A stretch of DNA of 33,935 bases from Clostridiales bacterium (lineage in GTDB: Bacteria; Bacillota; Clostridia; Saccharofermentanales; Saccharofermentanaceae). Positions 8,247 through 16,341 of this stretch are shown piece by piece. The position numbers were made by a program, and so were the translations under genes. The notes below the pieces were generated by a model, which made no database searches, was not told where the DNA came from, and worked only from the letters and a program-made list of their open reading frames with translations. How positions within the stretch are numbered: the stretch's first letter is position 1; each line of letters starts with the position of its first letter. Location of the stretch: positions 1-33,935 of the forward strand of contig JAFVAY010000001.1 in the NCBI GenBank assembly GCA_017480325.1, written 5' to 3'.

Positions 8247-9650
8247 TTACTTGCCTATACAGAACCTGGCGAAAATCGTTTCCGTCAGCTCCTCCGATAC
8301 AGTTCGGCCGGTTATCTGCCCGCTGTCCTCGAGTGCCGCCCTTATGACCTGGGAGCACACATCCACACCGAGGCCCTCATTAATTATGGATAGAGCCTGA
8401 AAAAGCTTCACGGTGACACTATCGAGAAGACTCGCATGTCTGGCGCTTAATACCGTTATATCACCGGAATTAAGCCCTCCGGCGCTCTCGTAATAATCCC
8501 TTACGAATTCATTGATATATTCTGTTCCCCTATCCTCCTTCACGGATAAGGCTGCAAAGCCTCTGACCCCCTTCTTACGAAGAATGCTCTCTATCTTCTC
8601 CCTGGAAGGGTTATCGCCCTTATCGCTTTTGGAGAAGAGGACGCATACCTTGGAAGGGTCAAGGCCGCTTATGGTCCCGAGGACATCCTCATAGGTCGTG
8701 TCCGGCGCTATCAGATACAGCACCAGATCCGCCTCAGATGCAGCCTGCCCTGCGAGCTTGACTCCCATGGCTTCGATCTCATCCTCAGTCTCCCTAAGTC
8801 CCGCAGTATCGATAAAGGTGACTGGTATCCCCTCCACCTCGGTATTAAATTCCAAGGTGTCTCTTGTGGTACCCGGAATATCAGTAACTATCGCTCTGGT
8901 GTAGCCTGCGAGGAAATTAAGAAGTGTACTCTTACCGCTGTTGGGAAGGCCTACTATAGCGACCTTCATGCGCTCTGTAAGAAGCCTGCCTCTTTCGAAG
9001 CTTCGGGCAAGAGACCCGTAGCTTTCTTCTGCAGACTTAATCAGATCAGTGACAGCCTCCAGATTCTCGGGAGTATCGTCGTGCTCGGGGAACTCCAGCA
9101 TCATCTCGATAGATGACAGTGCCTTGTACAGAATATCCTCCGCTTGAAGTATCTTCCCCCTAAGCTGTCCCATGAGCTGGGAATTAGATGCATCAAGAGC
9201 CCTCTTGGAATCTGCGGAGATAACATTCATCACAGCCTCAGCCTCCGTAAGATCCATCTTGCCGTTAATAAAGGCCGTCTTTGTGAACTCGCCGGGAGCC
9301 GCCTGACGGATCCCGAGATCGTTAAGAACGCGTAAGATCTCCTGTCTGACGGCACTTCCGCCATGACAGGAGATCTCTATCATATCTTCACCTGTATAAG
9401 AATGCGGCGCCTCGTAAACGGTTATCACCACATCATCTATTGTCTTGCCGGACTTAGGATCTGTAATCCTGCAGTAAGCCGACTCATAGCCCTTCAAAGA
9501 AGAAAGCGGAACACCCGACCTTCCACCGGCCGTACGAAGTATCCTTACGGCCTTCGAGACCTTCTCGGATACACCTTCGCCCGATGCCCTGATAACCGCG
9601 ATACCGGAAACGCCCACAGGCGTCGACAAGGCACAGAAGGGCTCCATCAT
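8247..9650 (-). CDS. mnmE: tRNA modification GTPase MnmE (TrmE)
   Basis: Potassium-activated GTPase of the U34 tRNA modification complex. The N-terminal folate-binding domain begins ALSTPVGVSGIAVIR. The inserted G domain shows G1 GLPNSGKST (234-242), G2/G3 region DIPGTTRD and DTAGLR (291-296). The protein ends with the essential CxGK motif (FCIGK). The G4 motif, normally NKxD, is SKSD here (340-343), an unusual Asn-to-Ser change in the guanine-recognition loop. Length 467 is normal. The Shine-Dalgarno is weak, with the ATG 6 bases after the jag stop, so expression probably depends on coupling to jag. Confidence 0.96.
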   Translation of the reverse strand: MMEPFCALSTPVGVSGIAVIRASGEGVSEKVSKAVRILRTAGGRSGVPLSSLKGYESAYCRITDPKSGKTIDDVVITVYEAPHSYTGEDMIEISCHGGSAVRQEILRVLNDLGIRQAAPGEFTKTAFINGKMDLTEAEAVMNVISADSKRALDASNSQLMGQLRGKILQAEDILYKALSSIEMMLEFPEHDDTPENLEAVTDLIKSAEESYGSLARSFERGRLLTERMKVAIVGLPNSGKSTLLNFLAGYTRAIVTDIPGTTRDTLEFNTEVEGIPVTFIDTAGLRETEDEIEAMGVKLAGQAASEADLVLYLIAPDTTYEDVLGTISGLDPSKVCVLFSKSDKGDNPSREKIESILRKKGVRGFAALSVKEDRGTEYINEFVRDYYESAGGLNSGDITVLSARHASLLDSVTVKLFQALSIINEGLGVDVCSQVIRAALEDSGQITGRTVSEELTETIFARFCIGK

Positions 9651-9659
9651 AGGAAGCTG

Positions 9660-10355
9660 TCAGTCCTGAGAGGCTACAGGAGTAACGATTACTCTTCTTC
9701 TGGACTCTTCGCCTTCGCTGTGTGTAGTAACACCGTCTACGCCCTGAAGATAGGAATGAACCATTCTTCTCTCGGCAGGATTCATAGGCTCCATGGCAAC
9801 CTCCTTGCCGTAGCGGATAGCCTTGGAGGCAGCGCGATCAGCGAGTCCCTCGATAATGCGCTCTCTGTGCTTTCTGTAGCCGCCGACATCAAGATGCACA
9901 TGAACTCTCTGCTCGCTGTGCTTGTTGGCGATAAGATTTGTCATGTATGTGATGGACTCGAGAGTCTCACCGTGGCGACCGATGGCAGCACCGCAGTCAC
10001 CTCCGGATACGGAGATATAGATCGTATCATCCTCTCTGTAGGAATCCATATTGCCGTGAATGCCGATACCTGAAAGGACCTCTGCAACGAATGATACTGC
10101 AGCATCCTCTGCTTCGCTTACAGCATCTCCCTCATAGCTCTCATCATCACCGTAGTAAACTACATCCTCCTCGGCCTGATCCTCGATGTTGGCAGTTACC
10201 TTGACCTCAGCCTGCTTGCCGATACCGAGGAAGCCTCCCTCGCTCTCGCTTATGATCTCGACTACAGCCTGATCCTCGGCTACACCCAGCTCCTCGAGAG
10301 CCGCAAGCTTTGCTTCCTCAACGGTCTTTCCTGTCTTAACAACTGATTTTTCCAT
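9660..10355 (-). CDS. jag: RNA-binding protein Jag/KhpB (SpoIIIJ-associated)
   Basis: Cytoplasmic RNA-binding protein encoded next to YidC in most Firmicutes; in known species KhpB with KhpA affects cell division and elongation. Three domains are visible in order: Jag_N (residues about 1-55, with GGFLGIGKQAEVKV), KH (about 85-150, with GAAIGRHGETLESI as the GxxG loop), and C-terminal R3H (about 165-228, with NPAERRMVHSYL giving the Arg-x3-His motif). An acidic linker (about 56-85) separates Jag_N from KH. It starts 23 bases after the yidC stop, with an AGGAGG site. The domain set is complete. Confidence 0.94.
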   Translation of the reverse strand: MEKSVVKTGKTVEEAKLAALEELGVAEDQAVVEIISESEGGFLGIGKQAEVKVTANIEDQAEEDVVYYGDDESYEGDAVSEAEDAAVSFVAEVLSGIGIHGNMDSYREDDTIYISVSGGDCGAAIGRHGETLESITYMTNLIANKHSEQRVHVHLDVGGYRKHRERIIEGLADRAASKAIRYGKEVAMEPMNPAERRMVHSYLQGVDGVTTHSEGEESRRRVIVTPVASQD

Positions 10356-10378
10356 ATTATTCAGATAGCCTCCTGCTA

Positions 10379-11410
10379 TTACTTTTTCTTCTTATTCTTT
10401 TTTCTGTTCTCGTCCTTCTTCTCGGAGGAGTTCTTCTTGAAAGCATCCGCCTTCTTCTGCTCCATCTCCTGCTTCTTAAGCTCGTAGGGCTTTGTGAACA
10501 GGAAGTATGTCAGAAGCTGGGTGATGATACCCATGATTCCTCCGACTACCCAGTAAAGACCCATGGCAGCAGGAAGAGTGAATGTAGTCCAGAGCATAAG
10601 GAATGGCATCATCCATGTCATCATCTTGGTGGTCATCTCAGCCTGATCATTAGCCGTCGAAGCCTGACCTGCTCTGGCGGGATTCTTCTTCTCCCTCTCC
10701 TTCGCCTCCTTCTGCTCCTTATATCCGGGACGGAGCATAGTGGACATTCTCATGGAGATAACGTTAGTGGCGATAACAAGGATAGGGAACAACAGCAAGG
10801 GAAGATATGTCTTAGGATCCGAGATTATCGTAATGGGATTCCACGCGGGAGTCTTAGTCAGATCCATTCCCAGGAAGTGAAGGTCAAGAAGCTGACCCAT
10901 GGCGATATAGCCCTTGGATATACACTTCGACAGGAATTCGCTGTTGTTGTTAAGTATCTCTATAAGAGGGATGTGAAGCTGGGCCGTAAGTCTCTTGGAA
11001 GCAATAAGACCTTCACTGTTGGCAAGGTCGATCATGGCCTGAACGTTATCCGTCGACACCTTCGACAGATAGATAAGAGGACCTGACACGATCCTGTAGA
11101 TAGGCCAGATCAGGAACAGCTGAATAAAGGGAAGGATGCATCCGGAGAAGCCCATCGCACCGTTCTCCTGCTGAAGCTTCATTACCTCTTCCTGATACTT
11201 CTGCTTATCGTCGCCGTACTTACGCTGAAGCTCAGCGGTCTTGCCCGAGAGGGCCTGCATCTTGATCATGGACTTTTGGGACTTAATATTAAGAGGGATC
11301 AGAGCCGCTCTTATGATCACCGTAAGCATGATGATGGCTATACCGTAATTGCCGAAGAACCCGAAGAGGATCCTCATAAGCCATCCGAAAAACTGATAAA
11401 GCAAGGTCAT
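10379..11410 (-). CDS. yidC: membrane protein insertase YidC/OxaA/SpoIIIJ family
   Basis: Polytopic membrane insertase that inserts and folds membrane proteins alone or with SecYEG. The conserved charged groove Arg is seen in TVIIRAALIPLNIKSQKSM near residue 34. The cytoplasmic coiled-coil loop follows (KTAELQRKYGDDKQKYQEE). Later helices include the TFTLPAAMGLYWVVGG core near the end. The C-terminal tail is strongly basic (many Lys), typical for ribosome contact. There is no N-terminal lipobox, unlike many Firmicute SpoIIIJ proteins, and the N-terminus is short, so the start may be a little further upstream or the protein is simply not a lipoprotein. Position between yidD and jag is canonical. 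Confidence 0.94.
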   Translation of the reverse strand: MTLLYQFFGWLMRILFGFFGNYGIAIIMLTVIIRAALIPLNIKSQKSMIKMQALSGKTAELQRKYGDDKQKYQEEVMKLQQENGAMGFSGCILPFIQLFLIWPIYRIVSGPLIYLSKVSTDNVQAMIDLANSEGLIASKRLTAQLHIPLIEILNNNSEFLSKCISKGYIAMGQLLDLHFLGMDLTKTPAWNPITIISDPKTYLPLLLFPILVIATNVISMRMSTMLRPGYKEQKEAKEREKKNPARAGQASTANDQAEMTTKMMTWMMPFLMLWTTFTLPAAMGLYWVVGGIMGIITQLLTYFLFTKPYELKKQEMEQKKADAFKKNSSEKKDENRKKNKKKK

Positions 11411-11431
11411 AGTATATCTAATCTCCTATCC

Positions 11432-11644
11432 TTAGCGAACAGGGTCGTAGCCACCCTTAGAGAAAGGATTGCAACGTATTATTCGCCAGATACCACGGGG
11501 AAGTCCTTTAACCACTCCGTGCTTCTCCAGACATTCGATCATATACTCCGAGCATGTTGGCTGATACTTGCAGTGAGGACCGATAGCGGGAGAGATATTT
11601 CTCTGATAAAACTTTACGGTTTCAATCATCGCTCTTCGCATCAT
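11432..11644 (-). CDS. yidD: membrane protein insertion efficiency factor YidD
   Basis: Small protein (70 residues) found between rnpA and yidC in nearly all bacteria and thought to help membrane protein insertion. The family signature is clear: [10 protein letters not shown] near residue 25, [23 protein letters not shown] to the end, with three Cys. It overlaps the rnpA 3' end by 23 bases. The chosen ATG has GGAG six bases upstream; a second in-frame ATG five codons later is possible. The protein is likely peripheral at the inner face of the membrane. Confidence 0.93.
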   Translation of the reverse strand: MMRRAMIETVKFYQRNISPAIGPHCKYQPTCSEYMIECLEKHGVVKGLPRGIWRIIRCNPFSKGGYDPVR

Positions 11645-12020
11645 CGCAAGCTCCGGGCTTTAAGACCTTAAGTCTGGATAGAAGAACCTCCGTCTCATTC
11701 GCAACCTGAGCGTAAGACGGCAGCTCATCGACATTCTTCATTGTTATAACAATATCATTTCCTTCGCTTATTCGCGGTTCGAGGTGTCGATATGCCTCGC
11801 GCATAAGGCGTCTTGCTCTGTTTCTGCCCACTGCGCCCATCGTTTTCTTAGAGGCGCAGAACCCTACTCTTAAGATGTCTTCGGGTATGCGTGTATTGTT
11901 ATGCTTTAATCCTTTGGGGCGGTGGAAGACATGTATAGTCAGGACCCGTCCCGTAGCGAATGAGGCACGGCGATAGACTCTCGAGAATTCATAGTTGAAT
12001 CTTAAGGGCTGCGCCTTCAA
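11622..12020 (-). CDS. rnpA: ribonuclease P protein component
   Basis: Protein subunit of RNase P, which assists the catalytic RNA in 5' maturation of tRNA. The RNR signature is present as [14 protein letters not shown] near residue 66, and the N-terminal segment [14 protein letters not shown] is typical. Length 132 is normal, with a slightly extended C-terminus that overlaps yidD. The start codon is TTG (12018-12020), supported by AGAGG six bases upstream; no better ATG exists. It lies about 50 bases after rpmH with a terminator-like hairpin between, the usual way the ribosomal protein is made in excess of RnpA. Confidence 0.93.
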   Translation of the reverse strand: MKAQPLRFNYEFSRVYRRASFATGRVLTIHVFHRPKGLKHNNTRIPEDILRVGFCASKKTMGAVGRNRARRLMREAYRHLEPRISEGNDIVITMKNVDELPSYAQVANETEVLLSRLKVLKPGACDDAKSDD

Positions 12021-12044
12021 TTAAAGCCTCTTTCACCAGTAACG

Positions 12045-12069
12045 AAAAAGGACCACAGCCGTGATCCTT
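12045..12069 (-). terminator. attenuator-type hairpin between rpmH and rnpA
   Basis: On the minus strand AAGGATCAC (12069-12061) pairs with GTGGTCCTT (12056-12048) with one G-T wobble, followed by a T run. The stem overlaps the rpmH stop codon (12068-12070), so a ribosome finishing rpmH would cover part of it. It is probably a partial terminator. Confidence 0.7.
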
Positions 12070-12202
12070 ACGCTGCGAGCTTCTTTCTGCCCTTAAGTCT
12101 TCTTCTCTTAAGAACATCACGACCGTCACGAGTAGCCATTCTGGCACGGAAGCCGTGAACCTTAGCCCTCTGTCTCTTCTTAGGCTGATATGTCATCTTC
12201 AT
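12068..12202 (-). CDS. rpmH: 50S ribosomal protein L34
   Basis: Forty-four-residue basic ribosomal protein of the large subunit, found by direct translation of the minus strand. It begins [18 protein letters not shown], continues with [13 protein letters not shown], and ends KGRKKLAA, the conserved L34 pattern. The ATG at 12200-12202 has GGAGG ten bases upstream; a second in-frame ATG two codons later is the more usual L34 start but has worse spacing. First gene of the cluster and served by the consensus promoter upstream. dnaA, the usual upstream divergent neighbour, is absent. Confidence 0.96.
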   Translation of the reverse strand: MKMTYQPKKRQRAKVHGFRARMATRDGRDVLKRRRLKGRKKLAA

Positions 12203-12262
12203 ACCGTCTATTCCTCCATATCTTCTTATGCTTGCGCATACTTTCGCACAAATAGCCTATCG

Positions 12263-12291
12263 ATTATAAACGCGGTTCGGTAAAGTGTCAA
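12263..12291 (-). promoter_or_regulatory. perfect consensus promoter of the rpmH operon
   Basis: On the minus strand TTGACA (12286-12291), a 17-bp spacer, and TATAAT (12263-12268) form a full consensus sigma-A promoter. The -35 contains the TGA stop codon of the upstream histidine kinase gene (12288-12290). About 60 bases of leader precede the rpmH ATG. Confidence 0.9.
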
Positions 12292-13580
12292 CCTTCATTC
12301 AAAGGCAGCTGAGCCTTTATGGTAAGCTTGCCGTTCCCTGCGGAATTTGCCGTGATCTTCCCCTTATGTGCCTCCACGATGGCCTTGGCCATAGACAGCC
12401 CTATGCCGTAGCCGCCGGTCTGGGAGTTCCTGGACTTATCCGTCCTATAGAACCTGTCGAAAAGCCTTCTCGCGGACTCCTTGTCTATGACGTTATCGGT
12501 ATCATTAGTCACCTCTAAGGACACGGTCTTGGTAGAAGAGTAAAGGCGCACCCGGGTCTGCCCTCCTTCAGGAGAATACTTAAGCGCATTATCAAGGAGG
12601 ATAGACAATAATTCCTTTAACGACTGAGGATCGCCGGTCACATATAATCCTTCACCTATGTCTTTACTTAAGGTCCTGTTCTCCGTCAGGAATCTGGAGG
12701 CGAAGGAATCACAGGCATCCTTCGTAAGCTTTGATATATCCACTCTCTCCATTCTCGAGGCTTCCTGAGCCTCCTCCAGCCTCGACAGCTTAATGAGCTT
12801 GTTCGTAAGCTCGGTAAGTCTCCCGGTCTGCTCCTTGATATCCTGAGCCCAGGAGTTCTCGCCGTCCATCAGTATCACATCCGCATCCGCATTGATGATC
12901 GCCAGAGGAGTCTTGATCTCATGACCTGCATCAGTTATAAATCTTTTCTGCTTCTCGTAGCTCTCGGCCACCGGTCTTACTATCCTTCCCGAAGCGAAGA
13001 ATATAAGGACAAACACAACTACTATTCCCACGGATGAGATAAGAAGGCTCGCTTTAAGAAAAGCTCTGAAGGAATCAAGACTTCTTCCGCAGTCGTAGAA
13101 AATAATTCTTGTATCCTCGCCTTCGCTTATATTCAGAAAGCGATAGTCTGATATGAAGCCTTTTATTTTCCCTTCGCTGTAAATTCTCTGTGCGTAAGTC
13201 GATGCTTCATCCTCTCCTATGGCCGCAATCTTTCCCGTGTCCGTCTCCAGAACATTTCCTTCTCCGTCGAGAAGGACCGAGAAGTATCTTGATTCGAATG
13301 CAAGCTCCGGGGATCTTTGCATCTCGTCCATACGTCTGGGTTCAGGCGGTTGCTGATCCGGAGGTTGCTGACCGGGAGGCGTCATACTCTGCTGTTCCTG
13401 AGGGGCAGGCTCATCAGGAAACTGTCCCTGATTATGAGACAGCAGTTCAAGAATATTGTCTGCGTTCCTCACGGTATTGTTATAGCTTATGATATTGATG
13501 CCGCCGATTATTATTCCGAGCACAAGGATCACGGACAGCATTGATATCAGTATGAACCTTCGTCTTAGCTTACCGAACAT
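12288..13580 (-). CDS. sensor histidine kinase (HisKA/HATPase)
   Basis: Membrane sensor kinase that should autophosphorylate and pass phosphate to the response regulator encoded just upstream. TM1 spans about residues 9-32 and TM2 about 176-197, leaving an extracellular region of ~140 residues. HisKA has the phospho-acceptor H220 in DAGHEIKTPL, the N box is LLDNALKYSPEGG (N331), and the G2 box is GGYGIGL (389-395). The G1 box is degenerate. Right after TM1 is a Pro/Gln-rich stretch (54-83, with PPGQQPPDQQPPEP). The nearby plus-strand lipoprotein also ends in a Pro-rich tail. The signal sensed is unknown; the context suggests the surface module at 14956-17847. RR stop and kinase ATG are separated by one base. 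Confidence 0.9.
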   Translation of the reverse strand: MFGKLRRRFILISMLSVILVLGIIIGGINIISYNNTVRNADNILELLSHNQGQFPDEPAPQEQQSMTPPGQQPPDQQPPEPRRMDEMQRSPELAFESRYFSVLLDGEGNVLETDTGKIAAIGEDEASTYAQRIYSEGKIKGFISDYRFLNISEGEDTRIIFYDCGRSLDSFRAFLKASLLISSVGIVVVFVLIFFASGRIVRPVAESYEKQKRFITDAGHEIKTPLAIINADADVILMDGENSWAQDIKEQTGRLTELTNKLIKLSRLEEAQEASRMERVDISKLTKDACDSFASRFLTENRTLSKDIGEGLYVTGDPQSLKELLSILLDNALKYSPEGGQTRVRLYSSTKTVSLEVTNDTDNVIDKESARRLFDRFYRTDKSRNSQTGGYGIGLSMAKAIVEAHKGKITANSAGNGKLTIKAQLPLNEG

Positions 13581-13581
13581 A

Positions 13582-14256
13582 TTACTCCTTAAGCTCCAGC
13601 GAATAGCCCTGACCGCGGGAAGCCTTGATCTTCACGTTCGCTCCCACGCTTTCCAGCTTCTTACGAAGATAGGACAGAAAAGCCCACACCACGCTTATAT
13701 CCGCATCCGAATCGAGCCCCCACAGCTTATCAAAGAACCTCTCGGCCGAGATAAGCATCTTCGGATTCTGAAGCATAAGCTCCAGCATCTGGTACTCCTT
13801 GCCCGACAGCTTGGTTGTCCCCCCGGGACCCTTAAGCTCGCCGGAGGTCCGATCAAGCTCGATGTTTCCATACTTAAGGATCGAGTCTGCCTGCACAGTG
13901 GATACACGGGTCATGGCACGGATCCTTGCAAGAAGCTCCTTAGAGTCAAAAGGCTTGGTGAGATAGTCATTGGCACCGCTGTCCAGGCCCTCTATCTTAT
14001 CCTCTACCTGAGACTTAGCCGTAAGCATAATGATCGGTATAAGACTTCCGCTCTTCCTGATCTCCTTCAGGACCTCGATCCCGTCAAGCTTCGGCATCAT
14101 GATATCGAGGATAGCCGCATCATAGTCGCCGGTCTTAAGATATCTTAATGCTTCCTCACCGTCATACACGGCATCGACCGAGTAGTTGTTTTTGGTAAGT
14201 ATCGCAGTAAGCGCCCTCGACATAGACCTCTCATCTTCAGCAAGCAGGATCCTCAT
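13582..14256 (-). CDS. OmpR/PhoB-family response regulator
   Basis: Two-component DNA-binding regulator. The receiver domain covers residues 1-115, with acidic pocket E7-D8, phospho-acceptor D51 in LDIMMPKLDG, switch T79 and K101 in LTKPF. The C-terminal winged helix (about 125-222) includes LSGKEYQMLELML and RGQGYSLE. Length 224 is typical. It starts 6 bases after the DUF4190 gene and is followed one base later by its kinase. Members of this family bind tandem direct repeats; two TTTAAG copies lie in the divergent promoter region at 14895-14912, a possible target. Confidence 0.93.
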   Translation of the reverse strand: MRILLAEDERSMSRALTAILTKNNYSVDAVYDGEEALRYLKTGDYDAAILDIMMPKLDGIEVLKEIRKSGSLIPIIMLTAKSQVEDKIEGLDSGANDYLTKPFDSKELLARIRAMTRVSTVQADSILKYGNIELDRTSGELKGPGGTTKLSGKEYQMLELMLQNPKMLISAERFFDKLWGLDSDADISVVWAFLSYLRKKLESVGANVKIKASRGQGYSLELKE

Positions 14257-14262
14257 TGATCA

Positions 14263-14820
14263 TTAAGCCTCCTCGTTAAGCTCATCCTCGAGAGCATCCA
14301 GGAACTGCTCGATATCAGCGTCATCCGTATTATCGATGGCACTCTTTATCGCTCCGCTACTGACTACCAAAGAGAACACCCAGAAGAACGTGAACAGAGC
14401 CGAGATAATGATTCCGGCTATCGCGAGTCCCATACCCTTCTTTTCCTTCTTAGACGCGGAAACGGCTCCCGCGATAGATAGAATAAGTCCGATAAAAGAG
14501 GTAATTCCACAGCAAAGCAGCGACACCAGAGAAGTCACAAATCCCGCGACTGCCAGACCGCTGTAGGACCTCTGGTCCCCATAGCTGTAATTATTTTGAT
14601 AAGATCCCTGATAGGATTGCTGATACGGCTGCTGATAAGCTTGTGAATAAGACGGAGTCTCTACATTAAAGGGCTCCGGTGAGGTTGCCTGCACAGGCTC
14701 CGGCTCTGGGTCCGGTGTCGGAGTATACGCCTGCGCTCTCTCCGGAAACTTCGCGCCGCAGGTGGTACAGAACCTTGTGCTGTCTTCATTCGAAGCGCCA
14801 CAGTGATCACAGATCTTCAT
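14263..14820 (-). CDS. zinc-ribbon and DUF4190-type membrane protein
   Basis: Protein of 185 residues with an N-terminal zinc ribbon (CDHCG at 4-8 and CTTCG at 18-22). A low-complexity linker follows (about 30-85), rich in Pro, then Gln/Tyr with repeated YQQ(P/S)YQ units. Two hydrophobic helices lie at about 88-120 and 129-155, the pattern of DUF4190 proteins, with KKEKKGMGLAIAG between them. The tail is acidic. Function is unknown; such proteins may link cytoplasmic sensing to the membrane. It is first in an operon with the response regulator and kinase and divergent from the VTC gene, so it may belong to the same circuit. Confidence 0.75.
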   Translation of the reverse strand: MKICDHCGASNEDSTRFCTTCGAKFPERAQAYTPTPDPEPEPVQATSPEPFNVETPSYSQAYQQPYQQSYQGSYQNNYSYGDQRSYSGLAVAGFVTSLVSLLCCGITSFIGLILSIAGAVSASKKEKKGMGLAIAGIIISALFTFFWVFSLVVSSGAIKSAIDNTDDADIEQFLDALEDELNEEA

Positions 14821-14863
14821 ATAATACCTTCCCCTTAATCGTTATTATTCATGCGTCGACATC

Positions 14864-14869
14864 AGTATA
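14864..14869 (-). promoter_or_regulatory. candidate -10 for the DUF4190-RR-HK operon
   Basis: On the minus strand TATACT lies 44 bases before the ATG of the DUF4190 gene. The expected -35 position reads TCAAAA, only a half match. Weak candidate. Confidence 0.3.
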
Positions 14870-14894
14870 CACTAATCAAAACTTCTTTTTGAGA

Positions 14895-14927
14895 TTTAAG
14901 CTTCATTTTAAGTTCCCCCTGTAAGAT
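14895..14927 (+). promoter_or_regulatory. candidate response-regulator box and -10 for the VTC operon
   Basis: Two direct copies of TTTAAG (14895-14900 and 14907-14912) with a 12-bp period lie 9 bp upstream of a -10-like TAAGAT (14922-14927), where the -35 should be and no TTGACA is found. This layout suits activation by an OmpR-family regulator such as the one encoded divergently. Inference only. Confidence 0.35.
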
Positions 14928-14955
14928 ATCGTCAAACACAAGGAGGAAACATAAG

Positions 14956-15690
14956 ATGTCTTACACGGATGTTTTCAAAAGATATGAGTATAAGTACATG
15001 CTGACACGAGATCAAAAGGAGAAGCTCATGGAGACTCTTGAGGGTCACATGAAGCTCGACGAATACGGAAGAACGACTATACGTAATATCTACTACGACA
15101 CTTCAGACTACAGCATCATCAGAAGATCTCTCGAGAAGCCGGTCTACAAGGAGAAGCTCAGAGTCAGAGCTTATTCGAAGATAAACGAATACGATAAAGT
15201 CTACGTCGAGCTTAAGAAGAAGTACAACGGCATAGTCTATAAGAGGCGTATAGCGGTTAAGGAATATCTTGCCCAGCTGTGGCTTACGGGAAAGGCTCAG
15301 GAGCCTTACATCTGCCAGATAGCAGACGAGATCGAATACTTCAGAAGGATACATAAGGGGTTGAAGCCCTCCTGCTTCCTCTCCTATGAAAGAGAATCCT
15401 TCTTCAGCACAGACGGCAACAACGTAAGACTTACGCTGGACGAGAACATCCTGGGAAGGACCTGTGATCTGTCCCTCACCAAGGGAATTCTGGGAGAGAG
15501 AATAATCCCCTCAGACTATACTCTCATGGAGCTTAAGGTATCAGAGCCTATCCCCCTATACCTAGTGGATTTTCTCTCACAGAACAACATTCAGAAATCA
15601 TCTTTCTCGAAGTACGGCACCTACTATCAGGAATACATCAGACACAAGGCAGACGTCAGTAATATAACAGGAGGTATCCTTTATGCTTAA
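14956..15690 (+). CDS. VTC-domain protein (polyphosphate polymerase-like, TTM superfamily)
   Basis: Cytoplasmic protein of 244 residues with a VTC domain, the triphosphate-tunnel fold first known from yeast vacuolar polyphosphate polymerase. It starts RYEYKYML near residue 9, followed by IYYDTSDYSIIRRSLEKP. The tunnel's alternating basic and acidic strands show as LRVRAY, YVELKKK and YKRRIAV, and an acidic strand near the end is LMELKV. In many Clostridia VTC proteins sit beside DUF4956 and CotH-type proteins; CotH is a protein kinase-like family, but no CotH is present here. Whether it makes polyphosphate is unknown. AGGAGG lies nine bases before the ATG. It overlaps the next gene by 8 bases. 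Confidence 0.82.
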   Translation: MSYTDVFKRYEYKYMLTRDQKEKLMETLEGHMKLDEYGRTTIRNIYYDTSDYSIIRRSLEKPVYKEKLRVRAYSKINEYDKVYVELKKKYNGIVYKRRIAVKEYLAQLWLTGKAQEPYICQIADEIEYFRRIHKGLKPSCFLSYERESFFSTDGNNVRLTLDENILGRTCDLSLTKGILGERIIPSDYTLMELKVSEPIPLYLVDFLSQNNIQKSSFSKYGTYYQEYIRHKADVSNITGGILYA

Positions 15691-16327
15691 CATCGCAGAC
15701 TTCATCATCTATATCGCGGTAGCCCTCGTTCTGGGCATCGTCATCGCAGCTTCTTATATGTTTAAGACCAAGACCAGCAAGTCCTTCGCGGCGACGCTGA
15801 CCTTACTCCCCGCTCTCGTGTGCGTCGTGATCATGATGGTAAACGGCAGCATCGGAGCAGGAGTCGCCGTCGCCGGCACTTTCAGCCTCGTAAGATTCAG
15901 ATCCGCTCAGGGCACCGCCAAGGAGATCACCGCGATCTTTCTCGCGATGGCATCGGGCATCATCTGCGGCATGGGCTATTTCCTCTACGCGGGGATCTTC
16001 ACGGCAATAATCTGTGCTGTCATGATCATTCTTAAAGCCGTGGGCTTCGGCGAAGGCAGAGATCAGAAGGAGCTTTACATCACCATCCACGAGGACCTGG
16101 ACTACGAGGGAGTCTTCGACAGCATTCTCGACACATACACCAGAGAGCATCAGCTTCTCTCGGTAAAGACCACCGACATGGGAAGCCTGTTCCGCCTGAA
16201 GTACGCCTACACTTTAAAGAACAACATGAGCGAAAAGGAATTCATCGACAAGCTTCGCGTAAAAAACGGGAACCTTCCCATAACGGTCTGTGTAGCACAA
16301 CCCGCCGATAACCCGGCACAGCTTTAA
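15683..16327 (+). CDS. DUF4956 membrane protein
   Basis: Protein of 214 residues with about four transmembrane helices in the first 120 residues, then a soluble C-terminal domain. The hallmark block GVAVAGTFSLVRFRSAQGTAKEI lies between helices (about 60-82), as in DUF4956 proteins. The C-terminal part (about 130-205) looks like a small alpha/beta domain of the sort that follows MgtC-like membrane regions. The overlap with the VTC gene implies coupled translation and probably a physical partnership. The biochemical role is not known. Confidence 0.82.
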   Translation: MLNIADFIIYIAVALVLGIVIAASYMFKTKTSKSFAATLTLLPALVCVVIMMVNGSIGAGVAVAGTFSLVRFRSAQGTAKEITAIFLAMASGIICGMGYFLYAGIFTAIICAVMIILKAVGFGEGRDQKELYITIHEDLDYEGVFDSILDTYTREHQLLSVKTTDMGSLFRLKYAYTLKNNMSEKEFIDKLRVKNGNLPITVCVAQPADNPAQL

Positions 16328-16341
16328 CGGAGGTAAATACT

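Noticed and set aside
12203..12287. oriC next to rpmH
   Set aside because: The gap is 85 bp and holds only the rpmH promoter; no DnaA boxes (TTATCCACA-like) were seen.
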